A stretch of DNA of 64,000 bases from NCBI RefSeq assembly GCF_021730445.1, contig NZ_JADNRM010000001.1, positions 759,004 to 823,003 on the forward strand, given 5' to 3'. The stretch is from Phocaeicola faecalis. GTDB lineage: Bacteria; Bacteroidota; Bacteroidia; Bacteroidales; Bacteroidaceae. How positions within the stretch are numbered: position 1 is the first letter of the stretch; each line of letters opens with the position of its first letter. Made by a program: the position numbers and the translations under genes. Below the pieces are notes generated by a model. That model was given only the letters and a program-made list of their open reading frames with translations. It was not told where the DNA came from and made no database searches. Below, piece by piece: positions 17,001 to 25,637 of this stretch.

Positions 17001-18347
17001 ATGAAGAATATTAGTTTAAACATCGACAAAGTAGCCGGATTTGTTTCAAAAGAAACGATTGCTGCTTATGCACCTCAGGTAAAAACCTGCATTGAAACAC
17101 TGGAAAACGGTACAGGTAAAGGTAATGATTTCTTAGGCTGGCTACACTTGCCTTCATCAATTACTGCCGAGCACTTGACTGATTTGCAAGAAACAGCTCG
17201 GGTACTTCGCGAAAACTGTGAAGTAGTCATCGTTGCCGGTATCGGTGGCAGTTATCTTGGTGCACGCGCCATCATTGAGGCTTTGTCTAATAGCTTCCAA
17301 TGGTTGCAGGAAAAGAAAAATGCTCCGACTATCATTTACGCAGGACATAATATCGGTGAAGATTACTTGTTCGAACTGACAGAGTTCTTGAAAGACAAGA
17401 AATTCGGTGTAATTAATATCTCTAAATCAGGTACTACTACAGAAACAGCTTTGGCTTTCCGCCTGCTGAAAAAACAATGCGAAGACCAACGTGGCAAAGA
17501 AATGGCAAAAAAAGTAATTGTAGCCATTACCGATGCCAAGAAAGGAGCAGCACGTGTAACAGCCGACAAGGAAGGCTATAAATCATTCATTATTCCGGAT
17601 AACGTAGGCGGTCGCTTCTCTGTATTGACCCCCGTAGGTTTATTGCCTATTGCAGTAACCGGATATGACATCGTTAAATTAGTGGAAGGTGCGCGCACAA
17701 TGGAGTCTCTTTGCAGCAATCCCAATACACCTTTCGCAGAAAATCCCGCAGCCGTTTACGCAGCAACCCGTAATGCCTTATACCAAGACGGCAAAAAGAT
17801 TGAAATTCTAGTAAACTTCCAGCCTAAATTGCATTATGTATCAGAATGGTGGAAACAACTGTATGGAGAATCTGAAGGTAAAGAAAACAAAGGTATCTTC
17901 CCCGCTTCTGTAGACTTCTCAACAGACCTCCACTCTATGGGACAATGGATTCAGGAAGGCGAACGTACTATCTTCGAAACAGTAATCTCTGTCGAGAAGC
18001 CGAATCATAAACTTGAAGTTCCTTCGGATGAGGCAAACCTCGACGGATTAAACTTCTTGGCCGGAAAACGTGTAGATGAAGTAAATAAGATGGCAGAACT
18101 GGGTACTCAATTGGCACACGTAGACGGTGGTGTTCCCAATATGCGTCTGATTGTTCCTGAACTGAACGAATTCTATTTGGGAGAAATTATTTACTTCTTT
18201 GAAATCGGTTGCGGCATCAGTGGCTATATTCTTGGTGTTAATCCTTTCAACCAACCGGGTGTGGAAGCATACAAAAAGAATATGTTCGCTCTGTTGAACA
18301 AACCGGGATACGAAGAAGAATCTAAAGCAATCCAAGCTAGATTATAA
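17001..18347 (+). CDS. pgi: Glucose-6-phosphate isomerase
   Basis: Interconverts glucose-6-phosphate and fructose-6-phosphate. The 448-residue length is that of the short bacterial type, about 100 residues less than E. coli Pgi. Family signatures are [30 protein letters not shown], and [18 protein letters not shown], which carries the catalytic glutamate region, with a lysine near the C-terminus. It is the third gene of the lysS-gpsA-pgi run and is followed by a long hairpin. Fructose-6-phosphate is also the product of NagB, so this enzyme and the amino-sugar pathway at 19-24 kb meet at the same metabolite. Confidence 0.97.
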   Translation: MKNISLNIDKVAGFVSKETIAAYAPQVKTCIETLENGTGKGNDFLGWLHLPSSITAEHLTDLQETARVLRENCEVVIVAGIGGSYLGARAIIEALSNSFQWLQEKKNAPTIIYAGHNIGEDYLFELTEFLKDKKFGVINISKSGTTTETALAFRLLKKQCEDQRGKEMAKKVIVAITDAKKGAARVTADKEGYKSFIIPDNVGGRFSVLTPVGLLPIAVTGYDIVKLVEGARTMESLCSNPNTPFAENPAAVYAATRNALYQDGKKIEILVNFQPKLHYVSEWWKQLYGESEGKENKGIFPASVDFSTDLHSMGQWIQEGERTIFETVISVEKPNHKLEVPSDEANLDGLNFLAGKRVDEVNKMAELGTQLAHVDGGVPNMRLIVPELNEFYLGEIIYFFEIGCGISGYILGVNPFNQPGVEAYKKNMFALLNKPGYEEESKAIQARL

Positions 18348-18367
18348 TTTATAAGATTTTTATTTAG

Positions 18368-18427
18368 GCACGGATTTCACAGATGAATGCAGTTCCACTA
18401 AAGACTGCGAATCTGTGTAATCCGTGC
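18368..18427 (+). terminator. Long hairpin after pgi
   Basis: A 17-base arm at 18368-18384 (GCACGGATTTCACAGAT) pairs with 18411-18427 with one mismatch. It begins 20 bases after the pgi stop and ends 22 bases before the HAD gene. There is only a weak T-run, so readthrough is possible. Confidence 0.6.
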
Positions 18428-18449
18428 TTCATTATGATACAATAAAATA

Positions 18450-19184
18450 ATGTTCCAAAAAGCAATAAACAATTATCTCCAATCTCACGGATACGATGCC
18501 ATCCATCTGAAAGCCGTATTATTTGATATGGATGGCGTATTATTCAACTCTATGCCCAATCATGCCGAATCATGGCACAAAGTGATGCTCCGTTTCGGCT
18601 TCGGGCTCAGTCGTGATGAAGCTTACATGCACGAAGGCCGTACAGGAGCCTCAACGATAAACATCGTAAGCCGCCGTGAACGCGGACATGACGCTACAGA
18701 AGAAGAAATCAAAGCGATTTATCAGGCAAAAACTGAGGAATTCAACAAATGCCCTATAGCAGAAAGAATGCCCGGTGCCTATGAGGTCCTGATAAAAATC
18801 AAAGAAGAAGGCCTCATTCCGATGGTAGTAACCGGTTCGGGACAGACCTCTCTATTAGACAGACTAAACCACAATTTCCCCGGCATATTTAAAAAGGAAC
18901 TGATGGTTACCGCTTTCGACGTAAAATACGGTAAACCTAATCCCGAACCTTACTTAATGGCTTTAAAGAAAGCCCACCTCCAGCCCAATGAAGCACTCGT
19001 TATAGAAAATGCGCCATTAGGAGTACAAGCCGGAGTAGCTGCGGGCATCTTTACGATTGCGGTAAACACCGGTCCTTTGCCCGACCAAGTGCTATGGGAT
19101 GAAGGGGCAAACCTGTTATTTCCTTCCATGCCTGCATTTAATGAGGATTGGGAAATATTAAAACGAGAACTGGCATACAAATAA
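18450..19184 (+). CDS. HAD-superfamily phosphatase, beta-phosphoglucomutase-like
   Basis: A 244-residue cytoplasmic HAD hydrolase. Motif I is LFDMDGVLFNS with Asp26 (nucleophile) and Asp28; motif II is VVTGSGQTS; motif III and IV are KYGKPNPEPYL and VIENAPLGVQAGVAAG. A helical cap sits between motifs I and II, as in beta-phosphoglucomutase and sugar-phosphate phosphatases. Residues 1-20 form a short N-terminal helix before the catalytic domain. The substrate is unknown but is likely a sugar phosphate. The gene follows pgi after a hairpin, and a GC-rich terminator ends it. Confidence 0.9.
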   Translation: MFQKAINNYLQSHGYDAIHLKAVLFDMDGVLFNSMPNHAESWHKVMLRFGFGLSRDEAYMHEGRTGASTINIVSRRERGHDATEEEIKAIYQAKTEEFNKCPIAERMPGAYEVLIKIKEEGLIPMVVTGSGQTSLLDRLNHNFPGIFKKELMVTAFDVKYGKPNPEPYLMALKKAHLQPNEALVIENAPLGVQAGVAAGIFTIAVNTGPLPDQVLWDEGANLLFPSMPAFNEDWEILKRELAYK

Positions 19185-19238
19185 AAAGAACTGTTACATT
19201 GTTACCTGGAGCTGTCAAAACTCTCCCTTTATCAAAAT

Positions 19239-19270
19239 CACCCTCGCTACAACGACCTGTGGCGAGGGTG
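19239..19270 (+). terminator. Terminator after the HAD phosphatase
   Basis: CACCCTCGC at 19239-19247 pairs with GCGAGGGTG at 19262-19270. Flanking A-rich and T-rich tracts and an outer CTCTC/GAGAG pair lengthen the stem. It is followed by ACTTTTAGTTT. Confidence 0.8.
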
Positions 19271-19362
19271 ACTTTTAGTTTATGAGAGTGTCTACACATC
19301 CTCAAGATTTACCGTGTACATTCGGGCGGATTTAATCTGCCCTAGATATACCGAAAGAAAGG

Positions 19363-20571
19363 CTAAGACTCAAACAATTTGCTTCTAGAAAGCATGCACG
19401 CACCGATAATACCGGCTCTCTCCTTCAATTTAGATTCCACAATCACAGAATCGCGATTCATCAAGTTGAGCGTATACTTGCGGATTGCCGTCGTAATAGG
19501 CTGTATCAGATAATCTCCTGTGCGAGAAAGATCACCGCCGATAATCACCAGTTCAGGATTAAATATATTAATCAATCCGGCAACATGCCTTCCCAACTTC
19601 ACGCCAATTTCTTCTACCAACTCAATACAAAGCAAATCTTCTTTGTTCACAGCAGCAATAATATCATCAAGCGTTATTTCCTCAAGGTTCTTCCTACTGT
19701 TCGAAATAATAGAAGTCTCTCCATTATTAATATGCTCCAATAAAATACGCTGCAAGGCAGAACCTGAAACTTCAGTCTCTATACATCCTTTCTTTCCACA
19801 ATGACAGATAATCTCATTTTCATATCCGTAATTATGTCCGAATTCGCCGGAGAAACCTGATTTTCCTTTATAAAGCTTTCCATCAATGATAATGCCCATA
19901 CCCAGCCCCCAACTGACATTGATGAGAATGATGTTCTTTTCACCTTTCACCGCACCCTGCATATACTCACCATATATCATTGCACGCGTATCATTATCAA
20001 TCGACACCCGGAAACCGCCCAATTTTTCAGAAATAATATCCGACAGCGGACGCTCATCAAAATTAAAGATACTATAACTGTATCCCAAATCAGGATTTAC
20101 ACGTCCCGAAAGATTCACATTAATATTCAATACCTTATCCTGTTCTATCGGAAGTTTCTGAAGGAATTGTTTTATTATCTTGCACAGCTCATCCAAGCAT
20201 TCAGGAGTATTCTTCGCTCTAAAAGGTACGTTCATCTTTAGCTGCATCACGTCACCTTTAAAGTTAATCAACCCCATGTGAATAGAGAACTGGCGCACCT
20301 CTACTCCGACAAAATAGCCAGACTCTGCATTCAGTCCATACAGACTAGGATGTCTGCCTCCACTGGTTTCCAACTTTCCATAGTCATTGATGTACCCATC
20401 CTCACACATTTCATCAATGAATTTTGTGACAGTAGGTACACTCAAATCCATTTCTCTTGCCAAATCAGTAATGGTAGAACTACCATTATAAATATAATGT
20501 GTGATGATACGTTTCTTCATCACAGCCAACTTAGAGCCTTTTTCTATCTCTTTCAACAACTTATCACCCAT
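19363..20571 (-). CDS. ROK-family transcriptional repressor (NagC/XylR type)
   Basis: A 402-residue regulator with an N-terminal MarR-like helix-turn-helix (about residues 18-75; STITDLAREMDLSVPTVTKFI) and a C-terminal ROK sugar-binding domain (about 85-395). The ROK zinc site is present as CHCGKKGCIE with Cys256, Cys258 and Cys263, plus the histidine in FSGEFGHNYG. It faces nagB across 563 bases, so control of glucosamine/GlcNAc catabolism with an amino-sugar ligand is the natural inference, as for E. coli NagC. Kinase activity is unlikely in HTH-containing ROK proteins. It is transcribed alone from a promoter 25 bases upstream. Confidence 0.92.
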   Translation of the reverse strand: MGDKLLKEIEKGSKLAVMKKRIITHYIYNGSSTITDLAREMDLSVPTVTKFIDEMCEDGYINDYGKLETSGGRHPSLYGLNAESGYFVGVEVRQFSIHMGLINFKGDVMQLKMNVPFRAKNTPECLDELCKIIKQFLQKLPIEQDKVLNINVNLSGRVNPDLGYSYSIFNFDERPLSDIISEKLGGFRVSIDNDTRAMIYGEYMQGAVKGEKNIILINVSWGLGMGIIIDGKLYKGKSGFSGEFGHNYGYENEIICHCGKKGCIETEVSGSALQRILLEHINNGETSIISNSRKNLEEITLDDIIAAVNKEDLLCIELVEEIGVKLGRHVAGLINIFNPELVIIGGDLSRTGDYLIQPITTAIRKYTLNLMNRDSVIVESKLKERAGIIGACMLSRSKLFES

Positions 20572-20595
20572 ATTAAAATATTCCGTTAATGCTCA

Positions 20596-20603
20596 CAAAT
20601 ATA
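20596..20603 (-). promoter_or_regulatory. -7 box for the ROK repressor
   Basis: TATATTTG on the minus strand matches TAnnTTTG exactly, 24 bases upstream of the start at 20571. Confidence 0.5.
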
Positions 20604-21041
20604 GTTATTTTTTTATGAAAGCACATTCCACAAAGAGAGAATTTTGCAAAAAGATTTTATAAAACCTAATATATTATACCTTTCTGTCAATTATTTCTAA
20701 TTTCAAGGAATTATTTGTCAATACCGTTTACGCACCCACAAATCAGGCGATTATTAAATAAGCCCTATATAATAAATAAATTCACTCATTGCACTCCATT
20801 ACTAAATCATTTACATATCAATATCAGCCATGACCTGCATCCCCCCCTATTTCTTTCCTAATAAATTAAAGAAGATAGCATGCATCCGACCTTCCATCCC
20901 ATTCTCTCTTTTTCATTTTAGAAAAACCGTTTTTTAATGTTATTTTCCATAAAAACGAAAGAGAATGCTAATAAAACAAAGAAAATCACTCCTTCAGGAA
21001 GAAAAAAACAATTTATTGAAGGGAATGTCCCCGATTTTCAG
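20604..21041. promoter_or_regulatory. AT-rich divergent control region between ROK repressor and nagB
   Basis: No open reading frame of note lies here. It is very A/T-rich. A near-palindrome TAATTTCAAGGAATTA at 20698-20713 is flanked by TGTCAATTATT on one side and ATTATTTGTCAAT on the other; it could be a ROK operator, but I have no independent support. The region between 20900 and 21040 holds purine-rich runs without clear symmetry. The long leader of nagB could also carry a post-transcriptional control element. Confidence 0.35.
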
Positions 21042-21049
21042 TAATATTG
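21042..21049 (+). promoter_or_regulatory. Candidate -7 box for nagB
   Basis: TAATATTG has one mismatch to TAnnTTTG. A TTG at 21016-21018 lies 23 bases upstream, near the expected -33 position. If used, the leader would be about 80 bases. Confidence 0.4.
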
Positions 21050-21134
21050 CATCTCGGGTGAATAGTTCATCCTAAAACAGACAATAAATAGAATAAAACG
21101 AATAGTTAACTTAAAACTTTAAAAAGAAAGAACC

Positions 21135-21926
21135 ATGAGAGTAATTATCGAACCTGATTATCAAAAACTGTCACAATGGGCAGCAAACTATGTAGCAAGT
21201 AAAATTAATGCGGCAAACCCTACTCCCGAAAAGCCATTCGTATTGGGATGTCCTACCGGTTCATCACCGCTGGGTATGTACAAAGCGCTGATTGAACTGA
21301 ACAAGCAAGGAAAAGTATCTTTCCAGAACGTTGTTACTTTCAACATGGATGAATATGTCGGTCTACCCGAAGACCATCCTGAAAGCTACCACACATTCAT
21401 GTGGAAGAATTTCTTCAACCATATCGACATCAAGAAAGAAAATGTACATATCCTGAACGGAAACGCAGCAGACTTGGAAGCTGAATGTGCAAACTACGAA
21501 AAGCAGATTGCCGAAATCGGTGGCATCGACCTGTTTATGGGCGGTATCGGTCCTGACGGCCACATCGCTTTCAACGAACCGGGCTCTTCTCTGTCTTCTC
21601 GCACCCGTATCAAGACACTGACTACCGATACCATCATTGCAAACTCACGCTTTTTTGACAATGACGTGAACAAAGTTCCCAAAACTGCGTTAACAGTAGG
21701 TGTAGGAACTGTTCTTTCAGCCAAAGAAGTGCTGATTATCTGCAACGGTCACAACAAGGCCCGCGCATTGCAACATGCTGTCGAAGGCGGTATCACCCAA
21801 ATGTGGACTATCAGTGCATTGCAAATGCATCAACATGGCATCATTGTTTGTGATGAATCAGCTACAGATGAACTGAAAGTAAGTACTTACAAGTATTTCA
21901 AAGACATCGAAAAAGCTAATTTGTAA
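21135..21926 (+). CDS. nagB: Glucosamine-6-phosphate deaminase
   Basis: Converts glucosamine-6-phosphate to fructose-6-phosphate and ammonia. The 263 residues match E. coli NagB (266). All catalytic motifs are intact: [12 protein letters not shown] binds phosphate, NMDEYVGLP holds the proton-accepting aspartate, and [16 protein letters not shown] carries the Asp/His/Glu triad for ring opening. The gene is divergent from the ROK repressor and lies 4 bases before a second, partly degenerate NagB-like gene. nagA, the preceding step, is located separately at 48461-49624. Regulation by the ROK protein is inferred from position. Confidence 0.97.
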   Translation: MRVIIEPDYQKLSQWAANYVASKINAANPTPEKPFVLGCPTGSSPLGMYKALIELNKQGKVSFQNVVTFNMDEYVGLPEDHPESYHTFMWKNFFNHIDIKKENVHILNGNAADLEAECANYEKQIAEIGGIDLFMGGIGPDGHIAFNEPGSSLSSRTRIKTLTTDTIIANSRFFDNDVNKVPKTALTVGVGTVLSAKEVLIICNGHNKARALQHAVEGGITQMWTISALQMHQHGIIVCDESATDELKVSTYKYFKDIEKANL

Positions 21927-21930
21927 CTTT

Positions 21931-23919
21931 ATGAGAACAAATCTAAGTTCGCAGATTTCTCTTAACAGAGTATCTCCGAAGTATTATAAACCCGAAAATG
22001 CGGTAGAGCGTTCCGTTCTCACCCGTTTTGAAAAGGTGCCGACAGACATCTACGAAACGGTGGACGAAGGAGTGCAACACATCGCCAATGAAATAGCTGC
22101 CAAGATTCAGGAACGCCAGCGCGAAGGAAAATTCTGCGTGATTGGTGCCGGAACAGGTGCTTCATTGCGTCCGCTATATGCCGAACTCGTCCGTAAGCAT
22201 AAAGACGAAGGACTGAGTTTCCGCAATGTAGTCATCTTCAACTTATATGAATACTATCCTTTGGCCGCCGAAGGTGCAGGAAGCAGTTTCGCACAACTCA
22301 ACGAACTGTTTTTGGGCCAGATAGATATCGATAAGCAGAATGTGTTTACGATTGACGGTACTATTCCTCAGGAAGCCGTAATCGAATACTGCCGTCTGTA
22401 TGAACAACGCATCCAGACATTTGGCGGTATGGATATCATTTTAATGGGCATCGGCCGTGAAGGTAATATTGCCATGAACGAACCGGGCTCAAGCCTCAGC
22501 TCACCTACCCGACTGATTCTGATTGACTCCACTTCGCGTGCCGAAGCCGCACACAATCTGGGCGTTGACAATCTTCCTCCTTGTTCCATCACTATGGGCG
22601 TTGCCACTATCATGGCAGCACGCAAGGTTTATCTGTTGGCATGGGGCGACGACAAAGCCGATATCATCAAAAAAGCAGTAGAAGATAAAGTAAGTGACAC
22701 ACTTCCCGCTTCTTACCTGCAGCTGCACAACAATGCAAATGTCTGCATTGACCTGGCAGCAGCATCTCACTTGACCCGTATCCAACGTCCATGGCTGGTA
22801 ACCAACTGTGAGTGGAATGACAAATTGATTCGCAGTGCCATCGTATGGTTATGTCTGAAGACGAAAAAGCCTATTCTGAAGCTTACCAACAAAGACTATA
22901 ATGAAAACGGATTGAGCGAACTGCTGGCACTCTATGGTTCTGCTTACAACGTGAATATTAAAATATTCAATGATTTGCAGCATACCATCACCGGATGGCC
23001 GGGCGGCAAACCGAATGCAGATGATACCTATCGTCCCGAACGCGCAAAACCGTTTCCCAAACGTGTGGTAATCTTCTCTCCGCACCCTGACGACGATGTT
23101 ATCTCAATGGGTGGCACTTTGCGCCGTTTGGTTCAACAAGGTCATGAGGTGCACGTTGCATACGAGACTTCCGGAAATATTGCCGTAGGTGATGAGGAAG
23201 TGGTACGTTTCATGCACTTTATCAATGGCTTCAACCAACTGTTCGATGACAACTCCAACGAGACCATCAAAAACAAGTATGCTGAAATCAAGAAATTCCT
23301 TGCAGCAAAGAAGGAAGGCGATATGGACACACGCGACATCCTGACCATCAAAGGCCTGATTCGCCGCGGTGAAGCCCGCACAGCTTGTACTTTCAACCAA
23401 GTTCCTTTGAGCCGTTGCCACTTCCTCGACCTGCCGTTCTACGAAACCGGTAAGATTGAAAAGAATCCTATCAGCGAAGCCGACGTAGAAATCGTACTGA
23501 ATTTGTTACGCGAAGTGAAGCCTCACCAGATATTCGTAGCCGGCGACTTGGCTGACCCGCACGGAACCCACCGCGTATGTACCGATGCTGTTCTTGCCGC
23601 CATCGATATTGAAAAGGAAGCAGGAGCTGAATGGCTGAAAGACTGCCGCACATGGATGTACCGTGGTGCATGGGCAGAATGGGAAATAGAGAATATCGAA
23701 ATGGCTGTTCCGTTCAGCCCCGAAGAGCTGCGTGCTAAACGTAACTCCATCTTGAAACACCAGTCTCAAATGGAAAGTGCACCGTTCTTGGGTAATGACG
23801 AACGTCTGTTCTGGCAACGTAGTGAAGACCGCAACCGCGGCACAGCAGCATTGTATGACCAGCTAGGTTTGGCATGCTATGAAGCAATGGAAGCGTTTGT
23901 AGAGTATGTTCCACTATAA
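21931..23919 (+). CDS. NagB-like/PIG-L deacetylase fusion protein
   Basis: A 662-residue two-domain protein. Residues about 30-290 are a NagB/6-phosphogluconolactonase-type domain, and about 375-650 a PIG-L (LmbE) zinc deacetylase domain. In the NagB half the catalytic aspartate of NMDEY is replaced by tyrosine (NLYEY, Tyr106) and the DGH motif is EGN (Glu177, Asn179), while Glu184 and the phosphate loop GAGTGASLRPLY remain. The PIG-L half keeps its metal motif SPHPDDD (His385, Asp387, Asp388) and a later GDLADPHGTHR histidine pair. So the first domain may only bind sugar phosphate while the second removes an N-acetyl group from an amino sugar. It is co-transcribed with nagB. Substrate is inferred. 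Confidence 0.9.
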   Translation: MRTNLSSQISLNRVSPKYYKPENAVERSVLTRFEKVPTDIYETVDEGVQHIANEIAAKIQERQREGKFCVIGAGTGASLRPLYAELVRKHKDEGLSFRNVVIFNLYEYYPLAAEGAGSSFAQLNELFLGQIDIDKQNVFTIDGTIPQEAVIEYCRLYEQRIQTFGGMDIILMGIGREGNIAMNEPGSSLSSPTRLILIDSTSRAEAAHNLGVDNLPPCSITMGVATIMAARKVYLLAWGDDKADIIKKAVEDKVSDTLPASYLQLHNNANVCIDLAAASHLTRIQRPWLVTNCEWNDKLIRSAIVWLCLKTKKPILKLTNKDYNENGLSELLALYGSAYNVNIKIFNDLQHTITGWPGGKPNADDTYRPERAKPFPKRVVIFSPHPDDDVISMGGTLRRLVQQGHEVHVAYETSGNIAVGDEEVVRFMHFINGFNQLFDDNSNETIKNKYAEIKKFLAAKKEGDMDTRDILTIKGLIRRGEARTACTFNQVPLSRCHFLDLPFYETGKIEKNPISEADVEIVLNLLREVKPHQIFVAGDLADPHGTHRVCTDAVLAAIDIEKEAGAEWLKDCRTWMYRGAWAEWEIENIEMAVPFSPEELRAKRNSILKHQSQMESAPFLGNDERLFWQRSEDRNRGTAALYDQLGLACYEAMEAFVEYVPL

Positions 23920-23965
23920 GAAGTATAAGACCTAACCTATTTATACTAACCTTTAAAGTAAAAGT

Positions 23966-24006
23966 AAATCCCCGGAGGATGTGATATCCTGACCGGGGAT
24001 TTTTAT
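23966..24006 (+). terminator. Rho-independent terminator of the nagB operon
   Basis: AAATCCCCGG at 23966-23975 pairs with CCGGGGATTT at 23993-24002, followed by TTATTTT. An internal AGGAT/ATCCT pair extends the stem. Confidence 0.9.
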
Positions 24007-24155
24007 TTTCATCCAAACAATATTCCCCCTCAAAAATAGAAATATAATCCATCATTTAAGCTAAAATATCTATGGGATTATACAACAATTATTATTTCTT
24101 TTGTAAATCTATTCCTCTATCAGGAATATTCATTCACCTTAATCTATACAATATA

Positions 24156-25574
24156 ATGAAAAGAACTATTAAAACTATTTCTATTTTTCTTGCATTATGC
24201 TATAGTGCAGTTACAAATGGGCAAACTTCTACCCAAATACATTTACCGACCATATTCTCGGACCACATGGTACTCCAACAGCAAAGTACTGTTTCTATTT
24301 GGGGCTGGGGAGAAGCAAGCACTACGGTCAAATTAGTAGGAAGCTGGATGCCCAATGATACCATTTCAACCTCTGTAGATGACTGCGGACGTTGGAGCAC
24401 CAAAATTCCCACCTGCGGGCACGGGGGTCCATACACCCTGCAAATATTCACCAATAACAGGAAAGAAAACAAAATAATACTGAAAGATATCCTATTGGGC
24501 GAAGTATGGTTATGCAGTGGACAGTCAAACATGGAATGGAGCCCCAATAACGGAATCCATAACCAGCAAGAAGAAATTAACAACGCTAACCATCCTCACA
24601 TACGTTTCTTCAGTCTGAGCAAACAAGGGAGCAAATCTCCACAAGAAAATTGCTATGCACAATGGGAACAATGTACCCCCGAAGTAATGCAAAAGCGAAG
24701 TGCCATAGCTTATTTTTTCGGCAAACGTCTGCAACAGAAACTCAATGTACCCATAGGATTAATTGTTTCCGCATGGGGAGGAACTCCTGCAGAAGTATGG
24801 ACTCCGCAAGACACGGTCATAAACAACAAAGTCATTGCCGAAGCAATAATAAACAAACCTTACCCCTGGTGGCCGGTAACACCGGGAGTTCTTTACAACA
24901 GCATGATTCATCCGTTAATGCCATACGACATTGCCGGAGCCATTTGGTATCAAGGAGAATCAAACAGAGACAATCCGTCATCATATAATTTGCTCATGGA
25001 AAAGATGATTGCAAGTTGGCGAAAAGGTTTCGGTAAGAATTTTCCTTTTTACATGGTTCAAATAGCTCCATACAACTATCATTCTACCAATAATGGTCCC
25101 GCATTGATACGTGAAGCACAAGAACAAGTAGCACATAGAGTTGATAATGTAGGACTGATAACCACTACCGATATTGGTGACCCTGACAACATCCATCCCG
25201 CCCAAAAAGCTGAAGCCGGCTTTAGACTGGCTAATTTGGTATTGGGAAAAACTTACAAAGTATTAAAAAAAGGTTATGAAACACCTTTCTTCACACAAAT
25301 GACCATCAAAAAAGGAAAAGCTATCCTCTCTTTTAGTCATACAGAAAAGAAATTAGTATGTCCCGACAAAAAAATCAGAGGAGTAACGATAGCCGGAAAT
25401 GACGGAAATTTCGTACCTGCCAATGCACATATCAAAGAAAACCTGCTGATAGTTTCTTCACCCAAAGTAAAACAGCCGATTGCTGTCCGTTACTGTTTCG
25501 ATGATGCGACTGTAGGAAATTTATTCAATGCAGAAGGACTTCCTGTAGCACCTTTCCGCACAGATAGGAAATAA
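24156..25574 (+). CDS. Exported SASA-family acetylesterase (sialate O-acetylesterase-like)
   Basis: A 472-residue secreted esterase with a signal peptide (cleavage near TNGQ, residue 25). The SGNH-type active site is seen as LCSGQSNMEW with Ser124, IWYQGESN as the glycine/asparagine oxyanion block, and DNIHPAQKAEAG with the catalytic Asp-x-x-His. A beta-sandwich domain precedes it (about residues 30-110). I chose the ATG at 24156 since the upstream in-frame ATG at 24072 would add 28 hydrophobic residues before the signal peptide. It removes O-acetyl groups from sialic acid or other acetylated glycans; plant polysaccharide substrates are also known for SASA proteins. It heads a polysaccharide utilisation locus. 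Confidence 0.9.
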   Translation: MKRTIKTISIFLALCYSAVTNGQTSTQIHLPTIFSDHMVLQQQSTVSIWGWGEASTTVKLVGSWMPNDTISTSVDDCGRWSTKIPTCGHGGPYTLQIFTNNRKENKIILKDILLGEVWLCSGQSNMEWSPNNGIHNQQEEINNANHPHIRFFSLSKQGSKSPQENCYAQWEQCTPEVMQKRSAIAYFFGKRLQQKLNVPIGLIVSAWGGTPAEVWTPQDTVINNKVIAEAIINKPYPWWPVTPGVLYNSMIHPLMPYDIAGAIWYQGESNRDNPSSYNLLMEKMIASWRKGFGKNFPFYMVQIAPYNYHSTNNGPALIREAQEQVAHRVDNVGLITTTDIGDPDNIHPAQKAEAGFRLANLVLGKTYKVLKKGYETPFFTQMTIKKGKAILSFSHTEKKLVCPDKKIRGVTIAGNDGNFVPANAHIKENLLIVSSPKVKQPIAVRYCFDDATVGNLFNAEGLPVAPFRTDRK

Positions 25575-25637
25575 AAAATACGGGCAGGAGACAACATTTG
25601 ACATATCATTAACCAATTACCATAAGTAATCAAACAA

